NCBI GenBank assembly: GCA_028290345.1
Contig: JAQGKB010000339.1
Coordinates: 1-12,621 of the forward strand
DNA from: Hyphomicrobiales bacterium
GTDB taxonomy: Bacteria; Pseudomonadota; Alphaproteobacteria; Rhizobiales; Devosiaceae
Length of the DNA stretch: 12,621 bases
Direction of reading: 5' to 3'
Position 1 is the first letter of the stretch; each line of letters begins with the position of its first letter. Made by a program: the position numbers and the translations under genes. Below are positions 1 to 7,240 of the stretch, one piece after another. The notes beneath the pieces were generated by a model. It ran no database searches. It was not told the DNA's origin and saw only the letters and a program-made list of their open reading frames with translations.

Positions 1-1328
1 CTTTGATTGATCGTTGCGGCCATTTCTACCATCGAGGCGGAGGCCACCTCGGTAGACGATGCCTGCTCGGTGGCGCCCTGGCACAGTTGCTCGGCCGTTG
101 CGGACAGATCCTGGCTGCCGGAGGCGACGTTGCGCTTAGCGGTGGTGACTTCGGCCACGACTTCGCGCAGCTTGCGAGCCATGGTGTTCAAGGCGTCGAC
201 CAGATCCTTGATCTCGTCATTGCCAGAAGCCGTAGCCGTGGCGCTGAGATCGCCGGCCGCAACCGAGTTGGCAAGGCGCAAGGCATTGGCAATACCGCGG
301 CTGATCGACAGCACAATCCAAATTGCTGCGATTGCGGCGATCAGGGCGGAACCGACGAGCAGACCGATCAAAATGGTGCGGCTCTGCTCATAGAGAGCAC
401 CATTGCTATCGGAGGCCTGCGTCATCTGGTCGTTTTCGTACTGCGTGACCGCATTGAGAGCCGTCATGGCCGTGTTACGGGCCTTGGTAGCGTCGCCACT
501 GGCCAGATCAGTAGCTTTGGAATTGGTATTGTCGAGAGCGTTTTGGCGATAAGACTTGACTATTTCCAGCCATTTGGATGCGCCGCCCTTGTAGACGTTG
601 AACAGGCCGGCATCGGCAACTGAGATCTGATGGCTCACGCCATCCTCGATTGCGGGGAGCTTGGCCAGTTGTACATCCGCATCGGCAGCGTACTTGGCCT
701 GTACCGTAGGGTCGTCCAGCGAAACCATGATGTTGGATTCGGTAGCGCGCAGCGCGACCAGAGAGTCTTTCAGGGCATCGATGGCCGCGAGTACTTTCAC
801 ATCATTGGGTCCGACCACCGGATTGGCGGCGATATTGGCCTTGATGGTGGCGAGCGGCTCGAGCATCGCATCAAAGGCCGACTCGCCCTCGTTCTGGGAC
901 AGAACGCGTGCCTTTATCTGCGAATTGACGGCGGCAAATTGGCCCACCTTGGCGCTTATGGCGAGATACTGGCCCCAGGCAGTGCTGAAGGCATCGATGC
1001 GGCGCTTGCCCTCCTCGTCGGCTGAGGCGCGCAGATCGGCCAATTCCTTGGTAACCTGCGCGGTGGCGGCGTCGGTGCTGGCGTTGTACTTGTCGATATC
1101 GGCCTGCGAGACGGCGATGATCAGGTTCACTTCGTTTCGGGAGATCGTAAGTGCCTGCTCAGTGATTGCCGAGGTCTGTGCAACATGTTTGACGTTTCCG
1201 TTCATCACAGTGTTGAACGAGTCGTCCAGGCTTCCCAGGTTCTGAATGGCCAGGAAAATGCTGCCTGCCGACATCGCCACGACGACAATGAATGTTGCCG
1301 CCAGTTTGACCTTGAGTGTCAGTCTCAC
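1..1328 (-). CDS. Methyl-accepting chemotaxis protein, C-terminus cut by window edge
   Basis: Membrane chemoreceptor that would pass ligand signals to the CheA/CheW complex encoded just upstream. The frame is open for 442 codons and runs off the left edge. Visible order: short cytoplasmic start, TM1 (about residues 8-28, LAATFIVVVAMSAGSIFLAI), a long mostly helical periplasmic ligand domain (about 30-315), TM2 (about 318-341, LIGLLVGSALIAAIAAIWIV), HAMP (about 342-393), then the first methylation helix of the signalling domain with SQDLSATAEQL and EQASSTEVASASM. The periplasmic region of about 280 residues is longer than a simple four-helix bundle (about 150) and could be a helical bimodular sensor; the ligand is unknown. 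The GTG start overlaps the cheW stop (GTGA) and has GAAAGG 8 nt upstream; the next ATG (residue 19) would cut TM1. Odd: Val428 and Val434 stand where Glu is usual in this helix. The CheA-binding tip is not in the window. Confidence 0.95.
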   Translation of the reverse strand, partial: MRLTLKVKLAATFIVVVAMSAGSIFLAIQNLGSLDDSFNTVMNGNVKHVAQTSAITEQALTISRNEVNLIIAVSQADIDKYNASTDAATAQVTKELADLRASADEEGKRRIDAFSTAWGQYLAISAKVGQFAAVNSQIKARVLSQNEGESAFDAMLEPLATIKANIAANPVVGPNDVKVLAAIDALKDSLVALRATESNIMVSLDDPTVQAKYAADADVQLAKLPAIEDGVSHQISVADAGLFNVYKGGASKWLEIVKSYRQNALDNTNSKATDLASGDATKARNTAMTALNAVTQYENDQMTQASDSNGALYEQSRTILIGLLVGSALIAAIAAIWIVLSISRGIANALRLANSVAAGDLSATATASGNDEIKDLVDALNTMARKLREVVAEVTTAKRNVASGSQDLSATAEQLCQGATEQASSTEVASASMVEMAATINQ

Positions 1329-1822
1329 GATGCAGACCTTTCTTCTGATGCAAGAGGCGTGCTTCTGCCGCCCTGTGTCTCGAAAATTCGCCCCATATTG
1401 GGGATGATGATGAACCCGCCATTGCGCTTGGCAATGCCGCGGACGAATTCCGGGCGCCAGCGCATGCCTACCCGCGGGGCCTGCTCGATGGAGGCCGCTT
1501 CGATGTCGGTGACATCATGCACCTTGTCTGCAAGGATGCCGGCGACGGTCGGTTCGCCGTCGATGTCGATCTCTATGACGACAATTCTCGTATCCTGATC
1601 CGGCGGCGGCCGGTCCATGCCGAACATCACCCGCAGATCGGCGAGCGGCACGACACGGCCGCGGACGTTGATCAGCCCGGCAACGAATGGATTGGCGTTG
1701 GGCACCTCGGTGATCGGCACCAGGTCCAGGATCTCGCGCACGCTCTCCGCCTCGATGGCGAAGAGTTCGTCCTGAAGGCGCAGGGTCAGGGCTTTCATGG
1801 CCCCGGCTTGCATCGCGCTCAT
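1325..1822 (-). CDS. cheW: CheW chemotaxis coupling protein
   Basis: Cytoplasmic adaptor that links the MCP signalling tip to the P5 domain of CheA. The 165 residues form a single CheW domain. Family-typical segments are visible: LFAIEAESVREIL (about 20-32), the core GLINVRGRVVPLADLR (about 49-64) with its conserved Asn-(Leu/Val)-Arg-Gly turn, IVVIEIDIDGEPTVAGILAD in the second subdomain, and a closing FVRGIAKRNGGFIIIPN stretch. The start ATG at 1822 overlaps the cheA stop (ATGA). Met4 or Met9 could also serve, but the overlap and the absence of a gap favour the first. The tail after residue 150 (GGRSTPLASEERSAS) is polar and probably disordered. The stop overlaps the MCP start. Family assignment is secure; the pathway it serves is inferred from the neighbours. 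Confidence 0.95.
   Translation of the reverse strand: MSAMQAGAMKALTLRLQDELFAIEAESVREILDLVPITEVPNANPFVAGLINVRGRVVPLADLRVMFGMDRPPPDQDTRIVVIEIDIDGEPTVAGILADKVHDVTDIEAASIEQAPRVGMRWRPEFVRGIAKRNGGFIIIPNMGRIFETQGGRSTPLASEERSAS
1337..1342 (-). promoter_or_regulatory. Ribosome-binding site of the MCP GTG start
   Basis: GAAAGG on the minus strand, 8 nt before the GTG at 1328, lies inside the end of cheW. It supports the GTG start, together with the GTGA overlap with the cheW stop codon. Confidence 0.6.
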
Positions 1823-3867
1823 GCGGCTCTCCCGTTCAGCTCGGTCTTGATGGGTTCGCCCTTGCGGCGATCCTCGAGCGCCTGCCCGAAGCCGACCAGG
1901 TGCGTGGTGTCGAGGATCAGCGCCACGGTACCGTCGCCAAGGATCGTGGCGCCGGAGAACGACTTGATGCCTGTATGAAGCTTCGAGAGCTGCTTGATAA
2001 CGGTCTGGTTGTTACCGATGATTTGATCGACGACGAGACCCACCCGGCCTTCGCCGGAAGAGACGATGACGACCTTCTGGTGCGCATCGGGTGGCGTCTG
2101 GGCGTTGAACAATTCCCTGAGCCGAAGGAAAGGCACCAGGCTGCCCCGGATATCGAGGAAGCTGCGGCCTTTGGAAGCCGCCGCCGCATCGGCGGGCAGT
2201 TCAACGCATTCCTCGACGGCAGATAGCGGGATGGTGTAGCGGCCGTTGCCGACCCGGACCAGCATGCCGTCGATGATGGCGAGCGTCAGCGGCAGGCGCA
2301 GGGTGGCGGTGGTACCGTTCCCCGGCACGGTCGAAAGATCGATGCCGCCGCGCAGCCCGTCAATGGTGCGTTTTACCACGTCCATGCCGACGCCGCGGCC
2401 GGAAAGCGCGGTGACTTCCTTCGCCGTCGAAAAACCCGGCGCGAAAATCAACTGGAACAGTTCCTGCTCGCTGAGCTTGGCATCGGGGGCAATCAGTCCG
2501 GCCTCTTCGGCCTTGGCGCGGATGCGCTCGGCATTGAGCCCTGCCCCATCGTCCGAGACCGAAATCGCCACTTCGGCGCCGGCGTACACCGCCGACAGGC
2601 GCACTGTCCCCTTGGCAGACTTGCCGGCGGCGACGCGCTTGTTCGCATCTTCCAGTCCGTGATCGACCGCGTTGCGGATCAGGTGCACCAGCGGATCGGC
2701 CAGCCGCTCGATCATGGTCTTGTCGAGTTCGGTCTCCTCGCCCGAGGTGATGAACGAAATGTCCTTGCCCAGATCGTGCGACAGATCGTGCACGAGGCGA
2801 CGGAAACGTCCGAACAGGGTCCCGATCGGCACCATGCGGATGCCCATGGTGGTATCGCGCAGGCCGGACGACAGCCGCTCGAGTTCCTCAGCGATGGTTT
2901 TGAGATTGGCGTCGCTGCTCATCGCGGCGATCTGGGTGAGCCGCGCCTGGGCAATGACCAGTTCGCCGACCCGGTCCATCAGCGCATCAAGGCGTTCGGC
3001 AGGAACGCGCAGCGACGAGCCGGGCTTTTCCGTGGTGGCGGCCTTCGCATCCTTATTGGAACTGGCCTCGGCGCGTGGCGCCGGGGGAGGCTCAGCCAAA
3101 GTCGGAACGGCGATTTCCGGGACGACGGGAGCAACCTCGAGCGGGATTGGCTCCGGCTCAGCTTCAGCCATTTCGACGGCGAGCGGCTCGATGGAGAGAT
3201 CCATTCCGTCGCGCAGGAACATGAAGACGTCCTCGACGGCGCCCAGGGGCTGGTCAGTCAATAGCGTCACGTTCCAGCCAAGATAGCACACCTCGGGATC
3301 GATCATCGAAAGGTCGGGCACCTCGGCAAGTTCGGCGCGCACCTCGCACCGGCCAAGGCCGGCCAGTTCTTCAAGCAGTAGGAAGGGATTGGCGCCGAAG
3401 ATTAAGGCGTCCGCCGGCAGCCGGAAGCGAATGTGCCAGCCGGCGGCGCTGATGGGGGCTTCGGCATCCGCAAGCGGGGTAGGCGCTGCAGCGGTGCCGG
3501 GCTGCACGATGCGGCGCAGGGCGGTGAGGATGGCGTCGCCGCCGCTGATCGGTTCGGAATTACCCTCGATCAGCTGCAGGATGTGATCTTTGGCGTCGAG
3601 CGCCACGGCGACCAATTCAGCGTTGGGCGCGGTTTCGCCCTTGCGGACGCGATCGAACGCGGTTTCGAACTCATGTACGAAGCTGGCGACTTCGGTGAAG
3701 CCAAACATGGCCCCCGAGCCCTTGATGGTGTGCAGCGCCCGAAAGGTGCTGTTGACCAGGTCGCTGTCGGCGGGATTGTGCTCGAGGTCGAGCAGGTTCT
3801 GTTCGAGCTGTTCGACCAGTTCGCGGGCTTCCTGGCGGAAGGTTTCGGCGGGATCGGGCAAGGTCAT
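1819..3867 (-). CDS. cheA: CheA chemotaxis histidine kinase
   Basis: Receptor-controlled histidine autokinase that phosphorylates CheY. The 682 residues show the full domain series: P1 Hpt (about 1-105) with the phosphorylatable His46 in HTIKGSGAMFGF; a Pro/Ala linker; a second folded region (about 142-231, WHIRFRLPADALIFGANPF through VFMFLRDGMDLSIEPL) in the place of the CheY-binding P2 domain; a Pro/Glu/Ala-rich linker (232-283); P3 dimerisation (about 286-350, VPAERLDALMDRVGELV); the P4 ATP-binding domain with N box HLIRNAVDHG (395-404), G1 DDGAG (439-443), F box FAPGFST (475-481) and G2 GRGVGMDVV (490-498); and a P5 CheW-like domain (about 530-660). All catalytic boxes are intact. There is no fused receiver domain. 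The start ATG overlaps the cheY stop and the stop overlaps cheW, both as ATGA, which suggests translational coupling. Confidence 0.97.
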   Translation of the reverse strand: MTLPDPAETFRQEARELVEQLEQNLLDLEHNPADSDLVNSTFRALHTIKGSGAMFGFTEVASFVHEFETAFDRVRKGETAPNAELVAVALDAKDHILQLIEGNSEPISGGDAILTALRRIVQPGTAAAPTPLADAEAPISAAGWHIRFRLPADALIFGANPFLLLEELAGLGRCEVRAELAEVPDLSMIDPEVCYLGWNVTLLTDQPLGAVEDVFMFLRDGMDLSIEPLAVEMAEAEPEPIPLEVAPVVPEIAVPTLAEPPPAPRAEASSNKDAKAATTEKPGSSLRVPAERLDALMDRVGELVIAQARLTQIAAMSSDANLKTIAEELERLSSGLRDTTMGIRMVPIGTLFGRFRRLVHDLSHDLGKDISFITSGEETELDKTMIERLADPLVHLIRNAVDHGLEDANKRVAAGKSAKGTVRLSAVYAGAEVAISVSDDGAGLNAERIRAKAEEAGLIAPDAKLSEQELFQLIFAPGFSTAKEVTALSGRGVGMDVVKRTIDGLRGGIDLSTVPGNGTTATLRLPLTLAIIDGMLVRVGNGRYTIPLSAVEECVELPADAAAASKGRSFLDIRGSLVPFLRLRELFNAQTPPDAHQKVVIVSSGEGRVGLVVDQIIGNNQTVIKQLSKLHTGIKSFSGATILGDGTVALILDTTHLVGFGQALEDRRKGEPIKTELNGRAA

Positions 3868-4232
3868 GCGCCGGCTACCTTCTTGATGACGGCCAGCAAC
3901 TGGTCCTGCTTGAACGGCTTGACGATCCAGCCGGTGGCGCCGGCTTCCTTGGCCTGGCGCTTAAGCTCGTCGTCGGATTCGGTAGTGAGCAGGATGATCG
4001 GAATGCCACGGCTCGAGGGATGCGTACGGTATTTGCGGATGAACTCGATGCCGTTCAGGTTCGGCATGTTCAGGTCGGTGATGATGACATCGACGGTGTT
4101 GGTGGTCGCCTTGGCGTAGCCATCGGCGCCATCCACCGCCTCGATCACCTTGTGGCCGGCGCTCGACAGCGTCATCGCCACCATCTGCCGGATGGAAGCG
4201 GAGTCATCGATCGTAAGGATTGTCTTGCTCAT
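3864..4232 (-). CDS. cheY: CheY single-domain response regulator
   Basis: A 122-residue stand-alone receiver domain with no output domain, as in CheY. The acidic pocket is Asp9-Asp10 (TILTIDDSAS), the phospho-acceptor is Asp53 in VIITDLNMPNLNG, the switch Thr is Thr83/Thr84 (IILLTTESDD) and the conserved Lys is Lys105 in WIVKPFKQDQL. It should be phosphorylated by the CheA encoded immediately downstream. Its target may be the flagellar motor or, if it is a phosphate sink or part of a non-flagellar array, something else; the sequence does not decide. Start and stop overlap the STAS gene and cheA by ATGA. The alternative aromatic switch position holds Trp102 (ATGWIVKPF), a position often Tyr or Trp in CheY proteins. 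Confidence 0.96.
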   Translation of the reverse strand: MSKTILTIDDSASIRQMVAMTLSSAGHKVIEAVDGADGYAKATTNTVDVIITDLNMPNLNGIEFIRKYRTHPSSRGIPIILLTTESDDELKRQAKEAGATGWIVKPFKQDQLLAVIKKVAGA

Positions 4233-4579
4233 GCTGCTGCGCTTTTGCTTTGGAGGTTAGCCAAACTGATCCAGACGTCGTTTTCCCAAAGCAACGACAG
4301 ATCCCGGGCGGCAGTGATGCCGCTGCGCTGGAGCGCCAGATCGAGCACGCCGCCGTGCGACGCATGAATATTGAGGGAAGCGCCGCGTCCGTGGGCGCTC
4401 TTGTGAGCGGCAACCAGTATCTGCAAGGCGGTTACGTCGATCGACACAAGTTCACTGGTGTCGACCAGCACTACCTCGTTGGCAGTGATTGCTTCGAGAA
4501 GCTCCTTGGCCAGTCTTGGCGCATCTCGCAGTGCCAGCTCGCCCTTGAGGCGAAACGTATGGACTTCTATTGCTGGCAT
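4229..4579 (-). CDS. STAS-domain protein heading the chemotaxis operon
   Basis: A 116-residue cytoplasmic protein, one STAS domain (anti-sigma-antagonist fold): hydrophobic strand VHTFRLKGEL (6-15), LAKELLEA helix, NEVVLVDTSELVSID (34-48) and TALQILVAAHKSA (50-62), then LNIHASHGGVLDLALQRSG (about 69-87). It would act by protein-protein contact. In classical antagonists a Ser follows the Asp of the central D-S-S-G motif and is phosphorylated by an anti-sigma kinase; here the motif is Asp48-Val49-Thr50-Ala51, so the first Ser is lost and only Thr50 could be modified. No anti-sigma kinase or sigma factor is visible nearby. STAS proteins recur at the head of alphaproteobacterial chemotaxis operons, with poorly defined function. 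The stop overlaps the cheY start (ATGA). The start ATG is preceded by GGGAGA inside a hairpin. Confidence 0.85.
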   Translation of the reverse strand: MPAIEVHTFRLKGELALRDAPRLAKELLEAITANEVVLVDTSELVSIDVTALQILVAAHKSAHGRGASLNIHASHGGVLDLALQRSGITAARDLSLLWENDVWISLANLQSKSAAA

Positions 4580-4582
4580 TTC

Positions 4583-4598
4583 AGCGGGTTCTCCCGCT
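4583..4598 (-). promoter_or_regulatory. Perfect hairpin over the STAS gene ribosome-binding site
   Basis: On the transcript this reads AGCGGG-AGAA-CCCGCT: a perfect 6-bp stem with a 4-nt purine loop, ending 3 nt before the ATG at 4579. The only purine-rich Shine-Dalgarno-like run, GGGAGA (4593 to 4588 side, core GGAG at 4591-4594), lies in the 5' arm and loop. Folding would hide it. No U-run follows, so it is not a terminator. Whether it folds in the cell and limits translation of the whole coupled operon is inference. Confidence 0.45.
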
Positions 4599-5154
4599 CT
4601 CGGAACAGACTATCTTCATGGCAGTCATCCGTTACTTTTGCTTTTACTAAGTATTATCCAACACACCTTCGACGCACTGACATCTATGCTGGAGCGGCAA
4701 TCCTGAGCGACGCCTCTCCGCGCAAATACCTACGCGAACTTGTTTCTATCTAAACCATATCAGGCAATCATTAATTCGCGATTACCGCCTATTTGCAATG
4801 AATCGCGCCAACGAAACAAATTGCTTCGGGAAAATTAAAACTATGCTGAGAGCAACGTTGTCAATCTTTTGGAATCTATTTAAGCGCGCACATCGGACTG
4901 TTGAATCCTCGATTCATCACCCCGAATCCAGCAACGCGCTTCTTCTTCAACGTCGCCAATACAATTTCGGATGAACAACGGCGGATAACAGATCAGAAAC
5001 TATTTTGATTTGCATCCGGCTCGCTGAACCCCGACGATCCAAAAGGGAACTTCAGGAAAAGCCGCTAAGCACTTGTGTGGCGTTTATTGACCCGCGAGCC
5101 CAAGCGTTGCCCGGGCAATATGCCACCCAAAAAGCTCGCGCAGATTGTCGACAA
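4599..5154. other. Low-G+C intergenic region between the HD-GYP gene and the chemotaxis operon
   Basis: No convincing gene. The open frames that enter it from 4220-4753 and 4458-4706 on the plus strand are reverse-strand shadows of the STAS gene with no recognisable protein. Base composition drops clearly between about 4600 and 5050 compared with the coding flanks. Visible elements are a candidate minus-strand promoter (4835-4864), a 7-bp inverted repeat (CGCGATT at 4777-4783 with AATCGCG at 4801-4807) that would lie in the leader of the chemotaxis transcript, and the palindromes at 5093-5156 just behind the HD-GYP stop codon. I see no clear rho-independent terminator. Confidence 0.5.
4835..4864 (-). 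promoter_or_regulatory. Candidate promoter of the chemotaxis operon
   Basis: On the minus strand a perfect TTGACA (4864-4859) is followed after 18 nt by TTTTAA (4840-4835) within an A/T-rich run. It points towards the STAS gene and would give a leader of roughly 250 nt, which is long. The -35 box is exact but the -10 box is only a partial match, so this is tentative; another promoter closer to 4600 is possible. Confidence 0.3.
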
Positions 5155-5156
5155 TC
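5093..5156. repeat. Cluster of palindromes at the 3' end of the HD-GYP gene
   Basis: Three perfect inverted repeats lie together: CGCGAGC (5093-5099) with GCTCGCG (5134-5140), enclosing the 12-bp palindrome TTGCCCGGGCAA (5107-5118), and next to them the 14-bp palindrome GATTGTCGACAATC (5143-5156), which includes part of the HD-GYP stop codon. In the minus-strand transcript this could fold as a branched 3' structure that stalls or protects RNA ends. No U-tract follows, so an ordinary intrinsic terminator is not supported. Confidence 0.4.
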
Positions 5157-6195
5157 AGGCTGCTTCGGTCGCTGCCACTTGCATGACCTTGATGATCTTG
5201 GACCATTGCGCCTGGAAAGCGCGGACGCATTCCGGGTCGAAGTGCCTGCCGCTGCCGGCGACGATCTCGGCATAGGCCTTGTCGATCGGCCAGGCCGGCT
5301 TGTACGGCCGCTGCGAGCAGAGCGCATCGAAGACGTCGGCCACGGCGGCGATGCGCCCCTCGATCGGGATTTGCTCGCCTGCAGCGCCGGCCGGGTAGCC
5401 AGTACCATCCCATTTCTCATGGTGACTTTGCGCGATGATGGCCGCGACGCGAAGCAGGTCGGAGGTGCTGTTTTCCAGGATGCGCGCGCCAATGGCCACA
5501 TGCTCGCGCATCTGGGCCATTTCATCCGCGGTGAGGCGCCCGGCCTTGCCCAGAATGGCATCGGAAATGCCGATCTTGCCAACGTCGTGCAGCGGCGCCG
5601 CCAAATAGATGGTTCGGCAGCGGGCTGCGTCGATACCAAGGCCTTCGGCAATCAGCCTGCATACGGTCGCCATGCGGGAAATATGCTCGCCGGTATTGCC
5701 GTCGCGATATTCCAGGGCCCGCGCCAGGCGCCAGATAACCTCTTCCTCGCGTTCGATGAGATGGCGCGTTGCCGCTTCCACCTCCCGCGCCAGCCAGAGC
5801 GCACGATCCGCCAGTTCGATCTGGGATTGCCGCAAGGCCAGCAGATTGCGGACACGGGCGCGCAGTTCGATCTGATCGAAGGGCTTGTTGACAAAATCGC
5901 TGGCGCCCGCAGCCATTGCTTCGAGACGCACGGAGCGATCGCTGTGCGAAGTAACAATCACGACTGGGACCAGCCGATAGCTGTCGCGGGCGCGTAACTG
6001 GCGGGTCAATTCCACGCCGGTCATTTCCGGCATGGTATAATCGACCAGTACGACGTCGAACTGCGTTTCAGCACATCTGGCGATGGCCTCTGTCGGGCTG
6101 AGGTAACTCTCGATAGAGCAGTTTTCGATGTTGGCGAGAATATGCCCCAACATGGCTAGACTTGACCGGCTGTCATCAATTATTAGAATACGCAC
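5155..6195 (-). CDS. Receiver plus HD-GYP protein, predicted c-di-GMP phosphodiesterase
   Basis: A two-component response regulator of RpfG type that should degrade cyclic di-GMP when its receiver is activated. Numbered from the chosen GTG start (346 residues): receiver 1-120 with Asp7-Asp8, phospho-acceptor Asp52 in VLVDYTMPEMTG, Thr82 and Lys104 in VNKPFD; a helical linker (about 120-155); HD-GYP domain 155-330 with GNTGEHISRM, His203-Asp204 in HDVGKIGISDAIL, His232, His258-His259 and Gly266-Tyr267-Pro268 in HHEKWDGTGYP, and the family-typical VADVFDALCSQRPYK. No catalytic residue is missing. GTG at 6195 is chosen because the receiver begins there and AGG lies 8 nt upstream; a TTG at 6261 would add 22 residues outside the fold. 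The cognate histidine kinase is not in the window. It sits 575 bp upstream of the chemotaxis operon, same strand. Confidence 0.93.
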   Translation of the reverse strand: MRILIIDDSRSSLAMLGHILANIENCSIESYLSPTEAIARCAETQFDVVLVDYTMPEMTGVELTRQLRARDSYRLVPVVIVTSHSDRSVRLEAMAAGASDFVNKPFDQIELRARVRNLLALRQSQIELADRALWLAREVEAATRHLIEREEEVIWRLARALEYRDGNTGEHISRMATVCRLIAEGLGIDAARCRTIYLAAPLHDVGKIGISDAILGKAGRLTADEMAQMREHVAIGARILENSTSDLLRVAAIIAQSHHEKWDGTGYPAGAAGEQIPIEGRIAAVADVFDALCSQRPYKPAWPIDKAYAEIVAGSGRHFDPECVRAFQAQWSKIIKVMQVAATEAA

Positions 6196-6325
6196 AAAAT
6201 AAACCTGTCGACGCCCCCCGGTATCTACTAGCAGAGTGTCTGCAAATTCGCCGCTCCGCAAGCTGGAACTGGGCGATGGTTAGGCAAGGCTTAGCGACGG
6301 CCGCCATGCCGCGGTTTGCCGCAAC
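6196..6325. other. Gap between the HD-GYP and SDR genes
   Basis: This is 130 bp without a gene. It should hold the HD-GYP promoter, but no convincing -35/-10 pair is visible on the minus strand. A small perfect inverted repeat, GCAGA-GTG-TCTGC (6231-6243), lies 36 nt upstream of the GTG start and could be a protein-binding site. GCGG-TTTG-CCGC (6311-6322) is a weak stem near the SDR stop without a U-run. Confidence 0.35.
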
Positions 6326-7240
6326 TCATAACGCGATGTCAGGCGTCTCCGGCATTGCCGCGAGGTAGGCGGAAAAGCCGCGTTGGAGAGCAAATCGCGG
6401 GCGCCAGCCCAAATCGGCGGCGGCTCGCGCGAGGTCGAAATCGATCTGGATGTCGGGGGCGTCGTCCACTCCCAGAACCATTTCAACTCGGGCTTCGGGC
6501 AAGGCACCGCGGGCGATGCCGATAACTTCAGGCATGGTAAGGACCTGACCCGAGGTGATGTTGTAACTCCGGCGTGCAAGCGTCGGCGCACTCAGCGAGG
6601 CGGCGATCGCCTCGGCGACGTCGTCCACATGGATATAGTGAAAAAGGTATCCCGGATCGCAGGGAATGACGGTGGTTTTTCCAGCGGCGGCGTCGAGGAT
6701 CATGGAGCGCAGAAAGCAGTTGTCACGGCGATAAGGCCCATAGACCCGCGTCAGGCGCAGGCTCGCGGCCGAGAAGCCGAACTCGCGCGAATAGCTCTCC
6801 ACCAGGGCTTCGCCCGCAATCTTGCTGGCGGCGTAGCTGGTGCCGGGGTGTAGCGGAAACTCCTCGGTGATCGTGCCGGGGCCGACGTCGCCGTAGACCA
6901 CGTGCGAGGACAACAGGATGAAGCGCCGCAACTGGTGGCGCCGCGCCATGTCGAGTAGGTGCGCGGTCGCCGTGATATTGACGTCGATGACCAGTAGCGG
7001 GTTGTCGCGTGCCATCACCGGTCCGGAAATTCCGCCGCCGTGAACAATCGCCTCGATGCCGCGTTCGGTGATGATGCGCTCGAGGCCCGCGTAGTCGGAG
7101 AGCGGCATCAGGATCAGGCGGGAATCGTTGCGGCCGAAATCCGTGATATCGACGGCGGTGACCTCATGCCCCTGCGCCGCCAGGATCCGCCGCGCAGCAA
7201 GACCGATGAGACCGGCGCCGCCGGTGACCAGAACCCGCAT
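6326..7240 (-). CDS. NAD(P)-dependent epimerase/dehydratase-family protein (extended SDR)
   Basis: A 304-residue cytoplasmic oxidoreductase of the extended short-chain dehydrogenase family, probably acting on a nucleotide sugar, free sugar or sugar acid. The N-terminal nucleotide-binding motif is MRVLVTGGAGLIG (Gly7, Gly10, Gly13), followed by Asp31 at the end of strand 2, which favours NAD over NADP. The active-site set is Ser111/Ser112 in LLSSHVVYG and Tyr136-x3-Lys140 in YAASK. RLTRVYGPYRRDN (168-180) and YIHVDDVAEAI (about 204-214) are typical of the substrate-binding half. The ATG shares one base with the amidase stop codon (TGATG), so the pair forms an operon. An open frame extends further upstream to 7567 but lies inside the amidase gene and lacks SDR sequence. 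The exact reaction (epimerase, dehydratase or dehydrogenase) cannot be read from sequence. Confidence 0.9.
   Translation of the reverse strand: MRVLVTGGAGLIGLAARRILAAQGHEVTAVDITDFGRNDSRLILMPLSDYAGLERIITERGIEAIVHGGGISGPVMARDNPLLVIDVNITATAHLLDMARRHQLRRFILLSSHVVYGDVGPGTITEEFPLHPGTSYAASKIAGEALVESYSREFGFSAASLRLTRVYGPYRRDNCFLRSMILDAAAGKTTVIPCDPGYLFHYIHVDDVAEAIAASLSAPTLARRSYNITSGQVLTMPEVIGIARGALPEARVEMVLGVDDAPDIQIDFDLARAAADLGWRPRFALQRGFSAYLAAMPETPDIAL

Noticed and set aside
3..1245. Plus-strand open frames of 128-206 residues near the left edge
   Set aside because: They lie opposite the MCP gene, whose minus-strand frame is open across the whole stretch and has clear TM, HAMP and signalling-helix sequence. 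The plus-strand translations have no family features.
5005..5997. A 330-residue plus-strand open frame
   Set aside because: It is antisense to the HD-GYP gene. Its translation has the odd composition of a shadow frame, while the minus strand carries every HD-GYP motif.
6196..6261. TTG start at 6261 for the HD-GYP protein
   Set aside because: It adds 22 residues ahead of a receiver domain that starts at the GTG (VRILIIDD). The GTG has AGG at a suitable distance, though the longer form is not excluded.
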